A DNA stretch of 64,000 bases from Moritella dasanensis ArB 0140 (lineage in GTDB: Bacteria; Pseudomonadota; Gammaproteobacteria; Enterobacterales; Moritellaceae): positions 62,001-126,000 of the forward strand of contig NZ_AKXQ01000001.1 in NCBI RefSeq assembly GCF_000276805.1, given 5' to 3'. The notes under the pieces are model-generated. The model saw only the letters and a program-made list of their open reading frames with translations, did not search any database and had not been told where the DNA came from. The translations under genes were made by a program, and so were the position numbers. The first letter of the stretch is position 1. Each line of letters opens with the position of its first letter. Below are positions 44,713-53,244 of this stretch, one piece after another.

Positions 44713-45561
44713 CTATGTATTACTTACATTAGCTGTTGGTTTGGCCTGCGTTTGATAACCACGCTGCCAGAAAACAGAGAACACCGCTAAATAAATGCCC
44801 CAAACAATCAGAGGTAATAGATTAGGTGATGAATTATAACCAAATAAAGCGCGTAAGAAAGTACCAAATACACCTTGGTCATCAAGGATATGGCTAATAT
44901 CAAAGACCGCCGTTTGGAATACAGGTAATACGTCGGCGCTCTGTAGCATATTGGTTGCTGAAGATAACAAACCAGCGGCAATAATAATGATCAACAAGCT
45001 GGTCCATTTGAAGAATGCTTGGATTGGTACTTTACGGGTACCGCGCATTAATACAATAACGAGAACCAGTGATGCAACAAGACCTGCGCCTGCGCCAATT
45101 AATCCATCTTGTAATGAAAAGTCACCTTGGCCTGAATACATTAACGCCGAGAAAAATAACACGGTTTCAAAGCCTTCGCGCATCACGGCAAGGAAAGCTA
45201 AAAAGATTAAGCCAAAAACATTACCCGTGGTTAATATTTGGCGGATATTGTTTTGCATGTTTGCGACTTGGCTTTTAGCCTGGCGCTGCATCCAAATGGC
45301 CATGTAGGTGAGGACGACTGTCGCAAAGCTTAAAATACCCGCCATTAATAAATTGCGGTATTCATGGGAATCAAACTGGTCGACAACAAATTGGAAAATG
45401 AAGGCAACAATTAATGACGCAATCAAACCGAGTGCAACACCAATATAGATGAGTTTGTTGTGTTTTGATTCACCCAGCTTTGCAAGGTAAGAAAGTATAA
45501 TGCCAACAAGTAGGAAGGCTTCGAGTCCTTCACGAAAGGTAATTAAAAAACTGGCAAACAT
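44713..45561 (-). CDS. FTR1-family iron permease
   Basis: A 282-residue inner-membrane protein with seven hydrophobic helices. The two iron-binding REGxE motifs are present: FREGLEA at residues 9-15 and MREGFET at 127-133. FTR1 permeases take up Fe(III) that has just been produced by a partner oxidase. Known bacterial partners (EfeO, EfeB, P19, cupredoxins) are not encoded here. It starts one base after the stop of the small membrane protein gene, with TAGGAAG as ribosome site, so both are one operon. Confidence 0.92.
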   Translation of the reverse strand: MFASFLITFREGLEAFLLVGIILSYLAKLGESKHNKLIYIGVALGLIASLIVAFIFQFVVDQFDSHEYRNLLMAGILSFATVVLTYMAIWMQRQAKSQVANMQNNIRQILTTGNVFGLIFLAFLAVMREGFETVLFFSALMYSGQGDFSLQDGLIGAGAGLVASLVLVIVLMRGTRKVPIQAFFKWTSLLIIIIAAGLLSSATNMLQSADVLPVFQTAVFDISHILDDQGVFGTFLRALFGYNSSPNLLPLIVWGIYLAVFSVFWQRGYQTQAKPTANVSNT

Positions 45562-45562
45562 A

Positions 45563-46045
45563 TTATGACTTCCTAAAAAATTTGATGACAGTCCAGCGCC
45601 ATGCGTGACGAAGAACCAGTGGGGTGAGTAACCATGAGCTGTAAAAATGGATATCTTGCATCAGGATACTGAAGTCATTACCTGTGTTTCCCCAAAAAGT
45701 GAGATAAACACCAGTCAGAGTACAAGTAACAAGTAAGTACTCAATCACATTGCCAGTTTGACGCAAGAATTTCTTTTTACTGTTTTGAATAAGATTTCGA
45801 TGAGACAGCCAAAAACTACCAACAAAAGCAGGGAAGATACTAATACCAGCAAGCATATGCATGAGCAGCACAGTGCGTTCTACTTGCCATGGGATGCTGA
45901 TAAATGGCCACAGTAAAAGCCCCGATAAGAACATTAAATATAATATTGCTTCGGCTTTTTTGTGGTGAAAGGCTAAACGTTTAAAATGATCTTGTAAACG
46001 TGACCAAGCATTATCACTGGTTGAGGTAGCTATTTGAACTGACAT
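45563..46045 (-). CDS. Four-helix membrane protein with helix histidines, possible b-type cytochrome
   Basis: A 160-residue inner-membrane protein with four hydrophobic helices (about 33-50, 58-80, 98-118 and 132-150). Histidines at 63 (helix 2), 133 and 147 (helix 4) are placed as haem ligands often are in cytochrome b561-like proteins, but no family was recognised. Its tight coupling to FTR1 suggests it passes electrons for iron redox chemistry at the permease; that is inference. A terminator-like hairpin separates it from the gene upstream. Confidence 0.6.
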   Translation of the reverse strand: MSVQIATSTSDNAWSRLQDHFKRLAFHHKKAEAILYLMFLSGLLLWPFISIPWQVERTVLLMHMLAGISIFPAFVGSFWLSHRNLIQNSKKKFLRQTGNVIEYLLVTCTLTGVYLTFWGNTGNDFSILMQDIHFYSSWLLTPLVLRHAWRWTVIKFFRKS

Positions 46046-46079
46046 GATAAAACCTTATTCATATCGACGGTATGAAAAC

Positions 46080-46111
46080 GCAAAAAGGGCTGAGTAAAAT
46101 CTCATCCCTTT
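46080..46111 (-). terminator. Terminator or attenuator between the 673-residue protein gene and the FTR1 pair
   Basis: Read on the minus strand: stem AAAGGGATGAG/CTCAGCCCTTT with a six-base loop, running into TTTTTG. It probably ends most transcripts of the upstream gene and lets some through to the FTR1 pair. Confidence 0.65.
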
Positions 46112-46132
46112 GTGCAACTTTTATTTTAATTT

Positions 46133-46165
46133 CGCAGCCACATGTTAATTGAAACTGTGACTGCG
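46133..46165 (-). terminator. Second hairpin after the 673-residue protein gene
   Basis: Stem CGCAGTCAC/GTGGCTGCG around a 15-base loop, without a following T-tract; it may stabilise the mRNA end. Confidence 0.45.
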
Positions 46166-46195
46166 AGATGGCTATTCATTGCCAAAAGGGTGAGA

Positions 46196-48217
46196 CTAGT
46201 TTGCACTAACCGATACTTTTGCTGCCATCGTTTGCGCTGTACCAAATTTACCACCGGCACCTGTTACTTGGTGTACGCCATCATTATCTGAATCGGTAGT
46301 ATTGCTGTCTTTCAGTAAGTTTTCACCTGAATCACCAACCCATTCTGATAATTGTTGACCACCGTTAACTACTTTCTTGAACCAAGCTGTGTAACGCTCT
46401 GTTAAGTGTTGTAGTTCGAGTGCTGGAACATGTTCGCCTTCTTCGTTAGCAAGGTGAAGCATTGTTTCACGTAAACCGCCAGAGATTGCTGCAGCAGTTA
46501 AAGGTGTGTGAATAGTTGCTTTACCTGGCGTTTGTGCCCAAGTACCTAGCTCTGCATCAAACATGTTTTTCTCTACCGCGAGGAAGATTGAACGTGCTGC
46601 TTGCTTGTAGCTATCGTCTTGTGTAGCAAGGTAAGCGGCAACTAAACCACGGATTGAAGCGAATTGAGCGTCAAGTGATTGGTTTTTATCTACTGATTTA
46701 CCAATCGTCGCGCCGTCATATACTAGACCATTTTTCGCTACTAACGTATTAACGATGTAATCTGCTTGTGCTTTGATTAGACCCAGTGCTTGTTTACCTT
46801 GAGGTGTTGCTAAATCTACATCACCGCCGTCTGCTGCTGCATAACCTACAGGTAATGCATCTTGTGAACGTTGGTAAATTGATAGTGCAACAATGCTGTA
46901 TGCCGCGTCAAATGTCTCAACTTGTGCATTTTGTTTGCCGTCGTATTGAGTAACAAACGTACCTTCTTTCTTGTTGAAATGTAGGTTTGCTAAGTTTTGG
47001 AACGATAGGTTAGCCACGTTGCTTGCCACTGAGAACGCATCGTCAGCAATGATATTATTGCTTGTTTTGTTATCAATGTTTTGTTTTGGTGCTGCAGCAA
47101 ATGGTTTGCCATCAAATACAGCTTTAAACGCTGGGTTTTGCGCTGTGTTCGCCGTACGTTGGTCAGTAAATGCATAGAATTCACTGACAGGCCACAATAG
47201 CATCCAAGTATCACGTAATGATGAAGAACCATCTGTTACTGATAATTCACCGATGTGATTGACGTTGTTTTTCTGTGTTTCTTTCACCGCTACTTTATGT
47301 GCAAACCAGATAGGATTTTTAGATGCGTCGTAGTCAGGACCGAATTTAACACCTAAGTTCTTACCGTCAAAGCCAAGTTGCTGTTGCAAGATAAGTAGTT
47401 TGTCTAGTGACATTTCAGTTAAGATCATACCGTTGAAACCATCGGCAGCGGATACACCAAGACTGTGTACGCCATCTTGATCCATTGTGCTTGATGTTGC
47501 TTCAACTTCTTCATCAGTCGTTGTAACGTGCATGCCACCTAAGAAATCTTGTGACCACATTACTTCTTTAAGGAAGATGCTGCCGATTGCGCCAGGGTTT
47601 AAGGCTTTATCGAAACTTGCGCTGTCCCATGCTAGTGTTTTGTAATCACGGAAGTAAGCTGGAATTACGGTGTTGTGAACTGCTGCTTTACCTGTTGCAG
47701 ATAATACTTCAAGTTCTTCGCCATTTACTTTAGTTGTATCTACTTTACCGACGAACTCAGGATTACCTGATACGTATGGTACAGAGATAGGGTACATGTT
47801 TAATGGAATTTCTTCACTTGGGAAACCAACCGCACCTGCTAGTGAGATGAAACGTTTACCTAGATCGGCAAGAGAACCACCACGAGCTTGGTTTACTGGA
47901 CCATTTACAAGGTGAGGACCCATCGTTGATTGGTAGTTTAACGCATACATCGCTTCTTCTGAGTACTCGTAACTTTCAATACCAGCTGCATAATCGAATG
48001 CAGTCGGTTGGTCAACTTGGTTAGGGTCTAAAACGTCAAGGTCTAAACCAAGAGATTCAGCAAGTGGTTCACCTGATAATTCGAATTCTGTATATGCAAG
48101 AAAGTTTGCAGCAGGAGAAAGCGTTTTATCAAGTACTTGTACGTTTGCAGCATGTGATGCAAATGAAGCAGTAAGTAAAGCTGAAGAGATGGCAAAGCAA
48201 AGGGCAGACTTTTTCAC
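46196..48217 (-). CDS. Large exported protein of unrecognised family, first gene of the FTR1 group
   Basis: A 673-residue protein with a clear signal peptide (cleavage after SHA, residue 23). I recognise no family. The N-terminal half is mixed; the C-terminal half (about 440-640) has recurring helices such as DAAYSIVALSIYQRSQ, DAQFASIRGLVAAYLATQDDSYKQAA and LTAAAISGGLRETMLHLAN, which could form an alpha/alpha-toroid. A short DSDNDGVHQVTG near 650 looks calcium-binding. There is no cysteine-based haem site. Start is GTG at 48217 with AAGGA upstream. Two Fur-box-like sequences upstream and its place before FTR1 suggest an iron-related extracytoplasmic role. Confidence 0.75.
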   Translation of the reverse strand: MKKSALCFAISSALLTASFASHAANVQVLDKTLSPAANFLAYTEFELSGEPLAESLGLDLDVLDPNQVDQPTAFDYAAGIESYEYSEEAMYALNYQSTMGPHLVNGPVNQARGGSLADLGKRFISLAGAVGFPSEEIPLNMYPISVPYVSGNPEFVGKVDTTKVNGEELEVLSATGKAAVHNTVIPAYFRDYKTLAWDSASFDKALNPGAIGSIFLKEVMWSQDFLGGMHVTTTDEEVEATSSTMDQDGVHSLGVSAADGFNGMILTEMSLDKLLILQQQLGFDGKNLGVKFGPDYDASKNPIWFAHKVAVKETQKNNVNHIGELSVTDGSSSLRDTWMLLWPVSEFYAFTDQRTANTAQNPAFKAVFDGKPFAAAPKQNIDNKTSNNIIADDAFSVASNVANLSFQNLANLHFNKKEGTFVTQYDGKQNAQVETFDAAYSIVALSIYQRSQDALPVGYAAADGGDVDLATPQGKQALGLIKAQADYIVNTLVAKNGLVYDGATIGKSVDKNQSLDAQFASIRGLVAAYLATQDDSYKQAARSIFLAVEKNMFDAELGTWAQTPGKATIHTPLTAAAISGGLRETMLHLANEEGEHVPALELQHLTERYTAWFKKVVNGGQQLSEWVGDSGENLLKDSNTTDSDNDGVHQVTGAGGKFGTAQTMAAKVSVSAN

Positions 48218-48258
48218 AACAAATCCTTTTTATTTTTTATAATAGACTATGTCTTAAT

Positions 48259-48277
48259 GAGAATAGTTCGTATTATC
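48259..48277. promoter_or_regulatory. Fur-box-like sequence (proximal)
   Basis: GAGAATAGTTCGTATTATC matches 12 of 19 positions of the Fur consensus, including the complete ATTATC end. It lies 42 bases before the GTG start at 48217 and would overlap the -35 region if TATTAT at about 48240 is the -10. Confidence 0.5.
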
Positions 48278-48307
48278 CATATAAAAATGTTTAATGCAAG
48301 TCTAATT

Positions 48308-48326
48308 GATAATTATTACCATTTAC
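48308..48326. promoter_or_regulatory. Fur-box-like sequence (distal)
   Basis: GATAATTATTACCATTTAC matches 14 of 19 positions of the Fur consensus with an intact GATAAT left half. It overlaps the final codon of the DUF2982 gene and lies about 90 bases before the start at 48217. Confidence 0.6.
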
Positions 48327-48982
48327 ACTGATCTAGGACAATGTGTTTTAAATTGACGCAGTAACGTGACAAACTCTGCCGCGGGGCGGTCAAGATCATC
48401 TTCGGGAAAGTAAATATCATAACCTAGGGTATCGTGAAGATAGTGCATTCGATTGATAAACATAGCCTGTAAACCTTTATATTTATGGGTCACTTTTATG
48501 TTGGGATAAAGCATGTTGTCAGCATTGCCATACAATGTGGAGTTGGGATCTGTGAGCATGATAAGCGCACGCTGTTCTAGTAACATGTGTGAGAGGGTGG
48601 GTAATGAAGCGCTGTTAATAAGATTTTCTCGTTGGTTGAGACGAATACCAATGTAAGGTAAGTCTTTTAGTGCTAACCCATCATTTATTCTTGGTATATC
48701 AATTCGTTGTATATCTTGCCAGAGGATGGTAAAGCCACCTCGAGAGGTGAAGTAATGAATACCTTCGTTGGTTAACGAAAAACGATAATCGACATCATTT
48801 ATTTTAACTATGCCAACAAGTAATAGGATGAACCCGACAACCAACGAACCAGCGAATAATGGAAAGTAGAGGCTGTTGTTGTTAGCGATTGAGAGTAGGG
48901 CGATAATACTGCTGAAGATAAGTACAGCAGCAACAATAGTAAACGTCATACCATTACGTTTTGCGATAGGTCGTATTAGCAT
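48323..48982 (-). CDS. DUF2982-like membrane protein
   Basis: A 219-residue protein with two hydrophobic segments (about 14-31 and 37-58) followed by a soluble domain containing YFTSRGGFTILWQDIQRIDIPRI and LPYIGIRLNQRENL. This matches the DUF2982 proteins of Shewanella and Vibrio, which have no known role. It lies between the PdsS-like kinase and the iron locus on the same strand; 61 bases separate it from the kinase stop. Confidence 0.7.
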   Translation of the reverse strand: MLIRPIAKRNGMTFTIVAAVLIFSSIIALLSIANNNSLYFPLFAGSLVVGFILLLVGIVKINDVDYRFSLTNEGIHYFTSRGGFTILWQDIQRIDIPRINDGLALKDLPYIGIRLNQRENLINSASLPTLSHMLLEQRALIMLTDPNSTLYGNADNMLYPNIKVTHKYKGLQAMFINRMHYLHDTLGYDIYFPEDDLDRPAAEFVTLLRQFKTHCPRSV

Positions 48983-49043
48983 GCATACCTCTTTATAAGT
49001 TATCTATCTGTTTATTTATTTGTATATCTCTCTACTCACTTAA

Positions 49044-51104
49044 CTATTCTATAGGTAATAATAGCTTAAATATAACGCCTTTTTCACCGGATAAGTTTTC
49101 TGCGGTTATTTTACCGTGATGAAAGTCACTGATTAACTTAACGATGTGCAATCCGAGTCCTAGGTGCGGGGTAGCTGATTGCGCACGATTGGAAACCATA
49201 GAGTCAAACAGTTGCGGGATATTATCACTGCTAAAGTGTGGCCCTTGGTTTTCGACCGAGAGTTGCAGTTGGGTGTCTTGCTTCGTTAGCGTAAAGCGAA
49301 TCGGCTGGTCTACAGGCGCATAATCAACAGCATTACTGATGAGTTTATCGAGTAATTGCACGATGAGTTCTGGGGCTAAATTAATGGTGTAATCATCATT
49401 TCGGTCATATTCTAATTGAAATTGATGACGACTATAAATTTGGCGATAAGCCTCTGTTAATTCTTCCAACATATCGTCAAACGGCACGACTTGCCATTGC
49501 GCATATTCAAAACTTTGTTCTAGTTTATTGGCTTCACTCAGGGCATTTAATGTTTGGCTTAGGCGGTTAGTACCTTGCATGGCACGGGTCAGGTATTTTG
49601 TTGCTTCAGGATCTAAGTTGGATAGCTCAAGATTTTCCAATGATGTGCGAATAACGGCCACTGGTGTTTTTAATTCATGCGACAGTTTATCGGCCAGTGA
49701 AGCAAGGTAATCGGTGTACTTACCTTGGTTGACGGTTAGCTGCTGCATTACACGGGATAAGTCACCCAGTTCGTCTGGCAGTTTACTGGCGTTAGGTACA
49801 GCCATTATCTTACCGTCACTATCAATAGCGTCACGGTAGTTTTGTTTCATTTTTACAATACGCCATGATAGTAGTGATGCAAAAGCAAATAATACTGAGA
49901 CTATAATGGCGATAATAGTGAACAGTAAAATTAACAGTTGGTTTAAGGCTTTACTTGCTGACAGTAAGCTTTGTCGTGAATCTTGTACGGCGATAAAATA
50001 GAATGGTTGGCCGTCAATGATGATGGTTTTACTGTGTTGTTGCTTATTAATCGGTGAGTCTTGATACCAGATTGTTTGTCCTAGCTGCTGTGGCGATATC
50101 CAGCGACCTAAGCTAGTTGGTTCTCGCCAATAAGGTAATGAGTCTGAGGTAAATAACTTGTTGTAGATGGCGTTGCTGAACCAAGATGAATCTGCTTGGT
50201 CGCTATGAATATCCCCCTCTGCGTCATTCATCATTTGCTCTGCATTGAGTTGCCCAACTAACCAATATTGGCTATTGAGCAAATATAAACTCAGGCCAGG
50301 TTGTTGATAGTTCGCAAGCTGGTGGTTTAAATCCAATTTTTCACGCACAAGACTGCGTTCGTAAGTCGTACTCGGTTTCGATTTAAAGTGTTGATTTATC
50401 TGATAGTCATTAAGGATGAGATCAAAACCAATGGCATTACTGGCTAAATTAATTGGGATTGCAATTTCTATCGTGTAGTGACCATCGCGCCACACCCATG
50501 ACCCCGCATCTCGGCTGGTTGTTATAGCCTGAGCGGTGTTATGCATTTCTACACGACCAGAACCTTGTGGGTTAATCTGCCACTGTGAAATAAGACCTGT
50601 GTTGTTGATACTGCGGATATTAAGCTGATCTGCAGATCGTTGCGGTTGCGTTGGATTATAATAATGCGGGGTCAGTGCCGAGGTCTGAATAAATATATAG
50701 AGTAATTTATCATTGGCGGCTAACTTAAATTTTACCGTGGTAGCGGGGGTTGTTACTGCGGCTAATTTGGCCACGTAGCCATAAGTATTAAGCTGAAACC
50801 AAGGGGTGGTTATATTCTCCCAATCACTTTCTTCACCATCAAATCCATCCAATAACATTTTACTGTCAGTGAGGGGAGCGTAATAGTTACCTTGATTGGT
50901 ATTAAAGTTGGCATGTTGTGATTGCTTTAGTTTGCGTTGCAGTTGTTGTGCTGCCGCAGCCATTTGCACGTCAAGTAGCTGGCTGTGGCTTTGGCGTAAA
51001 CTGGTTTCCAAAATACTGACACTCTGACAACCAGCCCAAGGCAGTAATAACATTAAGCTGGCAACCAAGAATAATTGCGTTTTTAGGTTAAAGTGAAATT
51101 TCAC
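49044..51104 (-). CDS. pdsS: Sensor histidine kinase of the proteobacterial dedicated sortase type (PdsS-like)
   Basis: A 686-residue inner-membrane sensor kinase. A transmembrane helix near residue 15 is followed by a periplasmic part of about 370 residues that includes a CBM9-like beta-sandwich (LLDGFDGEESDWENIT, WRDGHYTIEIAIPI). A second helix near 390 leads to HAMP-like sequence, the H-box KLSHELKTPVAVIRTSLENLE near 470, N-box LISNAVDYAP near 590 and G-box LGLGLHIVKLIS near 655. The layout matches kinases linked to the dedicated sortase system. The GTG start overlaps the regulator stop by four bases. Confidence 0.8.
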   Translation of the reverse strand: MKFHFNLKTQLFLVASLMLLLPWAGCQSVSILETSLRQSHSQLLDVQMAAAAQQLQRKLKQSQHANFNTNQGNYYAPLTDSKMLLDGFDGEESDWENITTPWFQLNTYGYVAKLAAVTTPATTVKFKLAANDKLLYIFIQTSALTPHYYNPTQPQRSADQLNIRSINNTGLISQWQINPQGSGRVEMHNTAQAITTSRDAGSWVWRDGHYTIEIAIPINLASNAIGFDLILNDYQINQHFKSKPSTTYERSLVREKLDLNHQLANYQQPGLSLYLLNSQYWLVGQLNAEQMMNDAEGDIHSDQADSSWFSNAIYNKLFTSDSLPYWREPTSLGRWISPQQLGQTIWYQDSPINKQQHSKTIIIDGQPFYFIAVQDSRQSLLSASKALNQLLILLFTIIAIIVSVLFAFASLLSWRIVKMKQNYRDAIDSDGKIMAVPNASKLPDELGDLSRVMQQLTVNQGKYTDYLASLADKLSHELKTPVAVIRTSLENLELSNLDPEATKYLTRAMQGTNRLSQTLNALSEANKLEQSFEYAQWQVVPFDDMLEELTEAYRQIYSRHQFQLEYDRNDDYTINLAPELIVQLLDKLISNAVDYAPVDQPIRFTLTKQDTQLQLSVENQGPHFSSDNIPQLFDSMVSNRAQSATPHLGLGLHIVKLISDFHHGKITAENLSGEKGVIFKLLLPIE

Positions 51105-51805
51105 TCAATAACCCAGCGATAACCCATACCGTAAGCTGTTTTAATCGCATTGAATTCGCTATCGATATAACTGAATTTTTTGCGGATGCGCTTGATGTGT
51201 GTGGTGATGGTATTGTTATCTAACACCACGTGCGCAGCATCCATGAGTTGATCACGGTTTTTAACCTGACCTGGATATTTAGCAAGGGTATGGACAATCC
51301 AAAATTCGGTTAACGTAAGCATCACAGGCTGATCTTGCCAGGATGTTTCAATACGCTCAACATTGATCCGCAATGCGCCTCGGTTGAGTACTTGTTCGTC
51401 GCTAGATTGGGGCTTTTTTAATGCTTGAATACGGCGAAACAGCGCGGCAACACGGGCTAAAACTTGATGAATACTAACGTCTTTGGTTAAGTAATCATCA
51501 GCGCCAAGACGTAACGCCGAAATTTCGTCAAGTTCACTGTTTCTTGCAGTTAAAAATATTATCGGCAGCGTGTCAGAAAGTTGGCGTAATGTTCGGCATA
51601 GATCAAAACCACCTTCATACTCATCTTGTAAACCGACATCAATAATAGCCATATCAGGCAATGCTAAAGCAAAGGCGGCTTGCGCGTCCTGACGATTATG
51701 AAAGAGTGACACCCGATAGCCGATTCGTTGTAATGCATCTCGATAATTCTCTGCGATATTTATTTCATCTTCAACGAGGGCAATATGTAATTGTTGTTTA
51801 ATCAT
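51101..51805 (-). CDS. pdsR: Response regulator of the dedicated sortase type (PdsR-like)
   Basis: A 234-residue OmpR-type regulator. The receiver has the acidic VEDE near residue 10, the phospho-acceptor Asp in MAIIDVGLQDEYEGGF near 55, and the switch lysine in GADDYLTKD near 105. The winged-helix output ends VLDNNTITTHIKRIRKKFSYID and GMGYRW. The DVGL..E.EGGF signature is typical of the sortase-linked group. The ATG at 51805 is preferred over a TTG seven codons earlier. No sortase or LPxTG protein is encoded in the window. Confidence 0.83.
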   Translation of the reverse strand: MIKQQLHIALVEDEINIAENYRDALQRIGYRVSLFHNRQDAQAAFALALPDMAIIDVGLQDEYEGGFDLCRTLRQLSDTLPIIFLTARNSELDEISALRLGADDYLTKDVSIHQVLARVAALFRRIQALKKPQSSDEQVLNRGALRINVERIETSWQDQPVMLTLTEFWIVHTLAKYPGQVKNRDQLMDAAHVVLDNNTITTHIKRIRKKFSYIDSEFNAIKTAYGMGYRWVIE

Positions 51806-51908
51806 TCGGGCTGACTCATAAATCAAGAATGGGAAGTGTAATCTACAGGCTATGTTAGCAAGGATGAAAATATTAATACAGCGAAGGTGGGATTTATAGC
51901 GCGATAGA

Positions 51909-51950
51909 CTAATTCAACACCATCATAATTAACGTTTTGTGTTGAATTAG
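51909..51950. repeat. 12-bp inverted repeat upstream of pdsR
   Basis: CTAATTCAACAC and GTGTTGAATTAG are exact reverse complements separated by 18 bases. There is no T-tract. It lies about 105 bases before the pdsR start and could be a regulator operator or a transcription end of the next gene. Confidence 0.55.
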
Positions 51951-52070
51951 CTTAAATATTTATAGAATATCTATGTTATCCAGTGCATCGAAAACTATCT
52001 ATGATACCTAAACCTATCTAGGGATAGAGAAAGCTCGATAAGGGAGTTCGTTACCGAGGAATATAGCGGG

Positions 52071-53114
52071 TTAAGCTACATCCGCCTGTCTTATCCAACG
52101 TAAATGGTTGTTACGTTTTCTTTCTACGACACCAAATGATAAGAATTCTTCAAAGACATGCTCTATGTCTTCAGCACTGAGTTTTAATACTTCAGCAATG
52201 TGCTTCTTAGAGCATCTCAAGTCTTGCTCTTGTGTTGCTTTTAAGACCGCGAGTGAGGTTACTGACATCTGTTTTTCAATCAGTAACGGTTGGTCTTCAA
52301 TTTGTGCCGGTGCTTCAATTTCAATATAGTTTTGTGTTGCTAGCAAGTGTAAACGTTCAGCTTTATCGGCTTTTTCTTGATTTTTCTTACGGACGATTGA
52401 ATGACGGAAACGCAGTTCTTCACCAATCAAACCCACAAAGAATGCGGCAAAAATATCCAGTAATACCGATAAGAATATGACTAACCAAGATTGTGCATTT
52501 TCAGTTGTGGTATTGAGAATTTTAGCAAGACTTGCGATCAAACTAATAACCGAGCCATTTTCAGCGACAGGCACATTATCACGCTCAATTCGAAGCTGTG
52601 TTTGTTGTTCACGTAGTATTTGGTTTTCATTCTGAATACGTGTAACACCAATCGAGATCATTTTTAATTCGAGGTATTTATCTGCAGCTTTATTATTTAG
52701 TGCAATTTCAGCGTCGATAGCGAGTATTTGCTGATTGACAGCATTAACTTTACTTTCACGCTTATCAACATATTGTTGGGCGACATTGGTTGCACTGTTA
52801 ATACCGCCGATACTACCACCTATCGAAATAATGGCGAGAATACAATAGAAGCCAAGCGCAATGATTGCGGCATGAAATGCTTTACGGGCAATGCGTTCAC
52901 CAAATTCATACCAAGCAAAGAATTTACCTAATTCGAAGATGACCGCTAAGCTACCGAATAAAATTTGCATGAGTAATTTATCGTGAATAGATAAAAATAG
53001 CAGCAATGAGAATATAACCGAGGCCGCGATCGCTGCGCCAGTAAAGGCATACAAGCTACACATTGCAAGGGTGCCTTTAGGGCGGCGAGTATATGTTAAT
53101 GAAGAATCATGCAT
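52071..53114 (-). CDS. Membrane protein with coiled coil and a winged-helix-like C-terminus
   Basis: A 347-residue protein of no recognised family. Three hydrophobic helices (about 20-42, 48-66 and 82-102) precede a coiled coil (about 115-185, rich in Glu/Gln/Asn), then a fourth helix (about 207-230). The cytoplasmic C-terminus ends CSKKHIAEVLKLSAEDIEHVF and FGVVERKRNNHLRW, which looks like a winged helix-turn-helix. A membrane-bound regulator is possible. It is flanked by unrelated units, with no operon partner evident. Confidence 0.6.
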   Translation of the reverse strand: MHDSSLTYTRRPKGTLAMCSLYAFTGAAIAASVIFSLLLFLSIHDKLLMQILFGSLAVIFELGKFFAWYEFGERIARKAFHAAIIALGFYCILAIISIGGSIGGINSATNVAQQYVDKRESKVNAVNQQILAIDAEIALNNKAADKYLELKMISIGVTRIQNENQILREQQTQLRIERDNVPVAENGSVISLIASLAKILNTTTENAQSWLVIFLSVLLDIFAAFFVGLIGEELRFRHSIVRKKNQEKADKAERLHLLATQNYIEIEAPAQIEDQPLLIEKQMSVTSLAVLKATQEQDLRCSKKHIAEVLKLSAEDIEHVFEEFLSFGVVERKRNNHLRWIRQADVA

Positions 53115-53244
53115 GTAAATATATCTTTAAGGCAGAAAAGTGGCTAATTTGCAAGCATGTTAACACGGGAAATTAGTAACATATATCTACTTTCTAGTAT
53201 TTTTAAAAATGTGCACAATTCATACATTGTAGAATAAACTTTGG

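Noticed and set aside
44951-45307. Plus-strand frame opposite the FTR1 gene
   Set aside because: Basic, low-complexity product typical of reading a membrane protein gene backwards.
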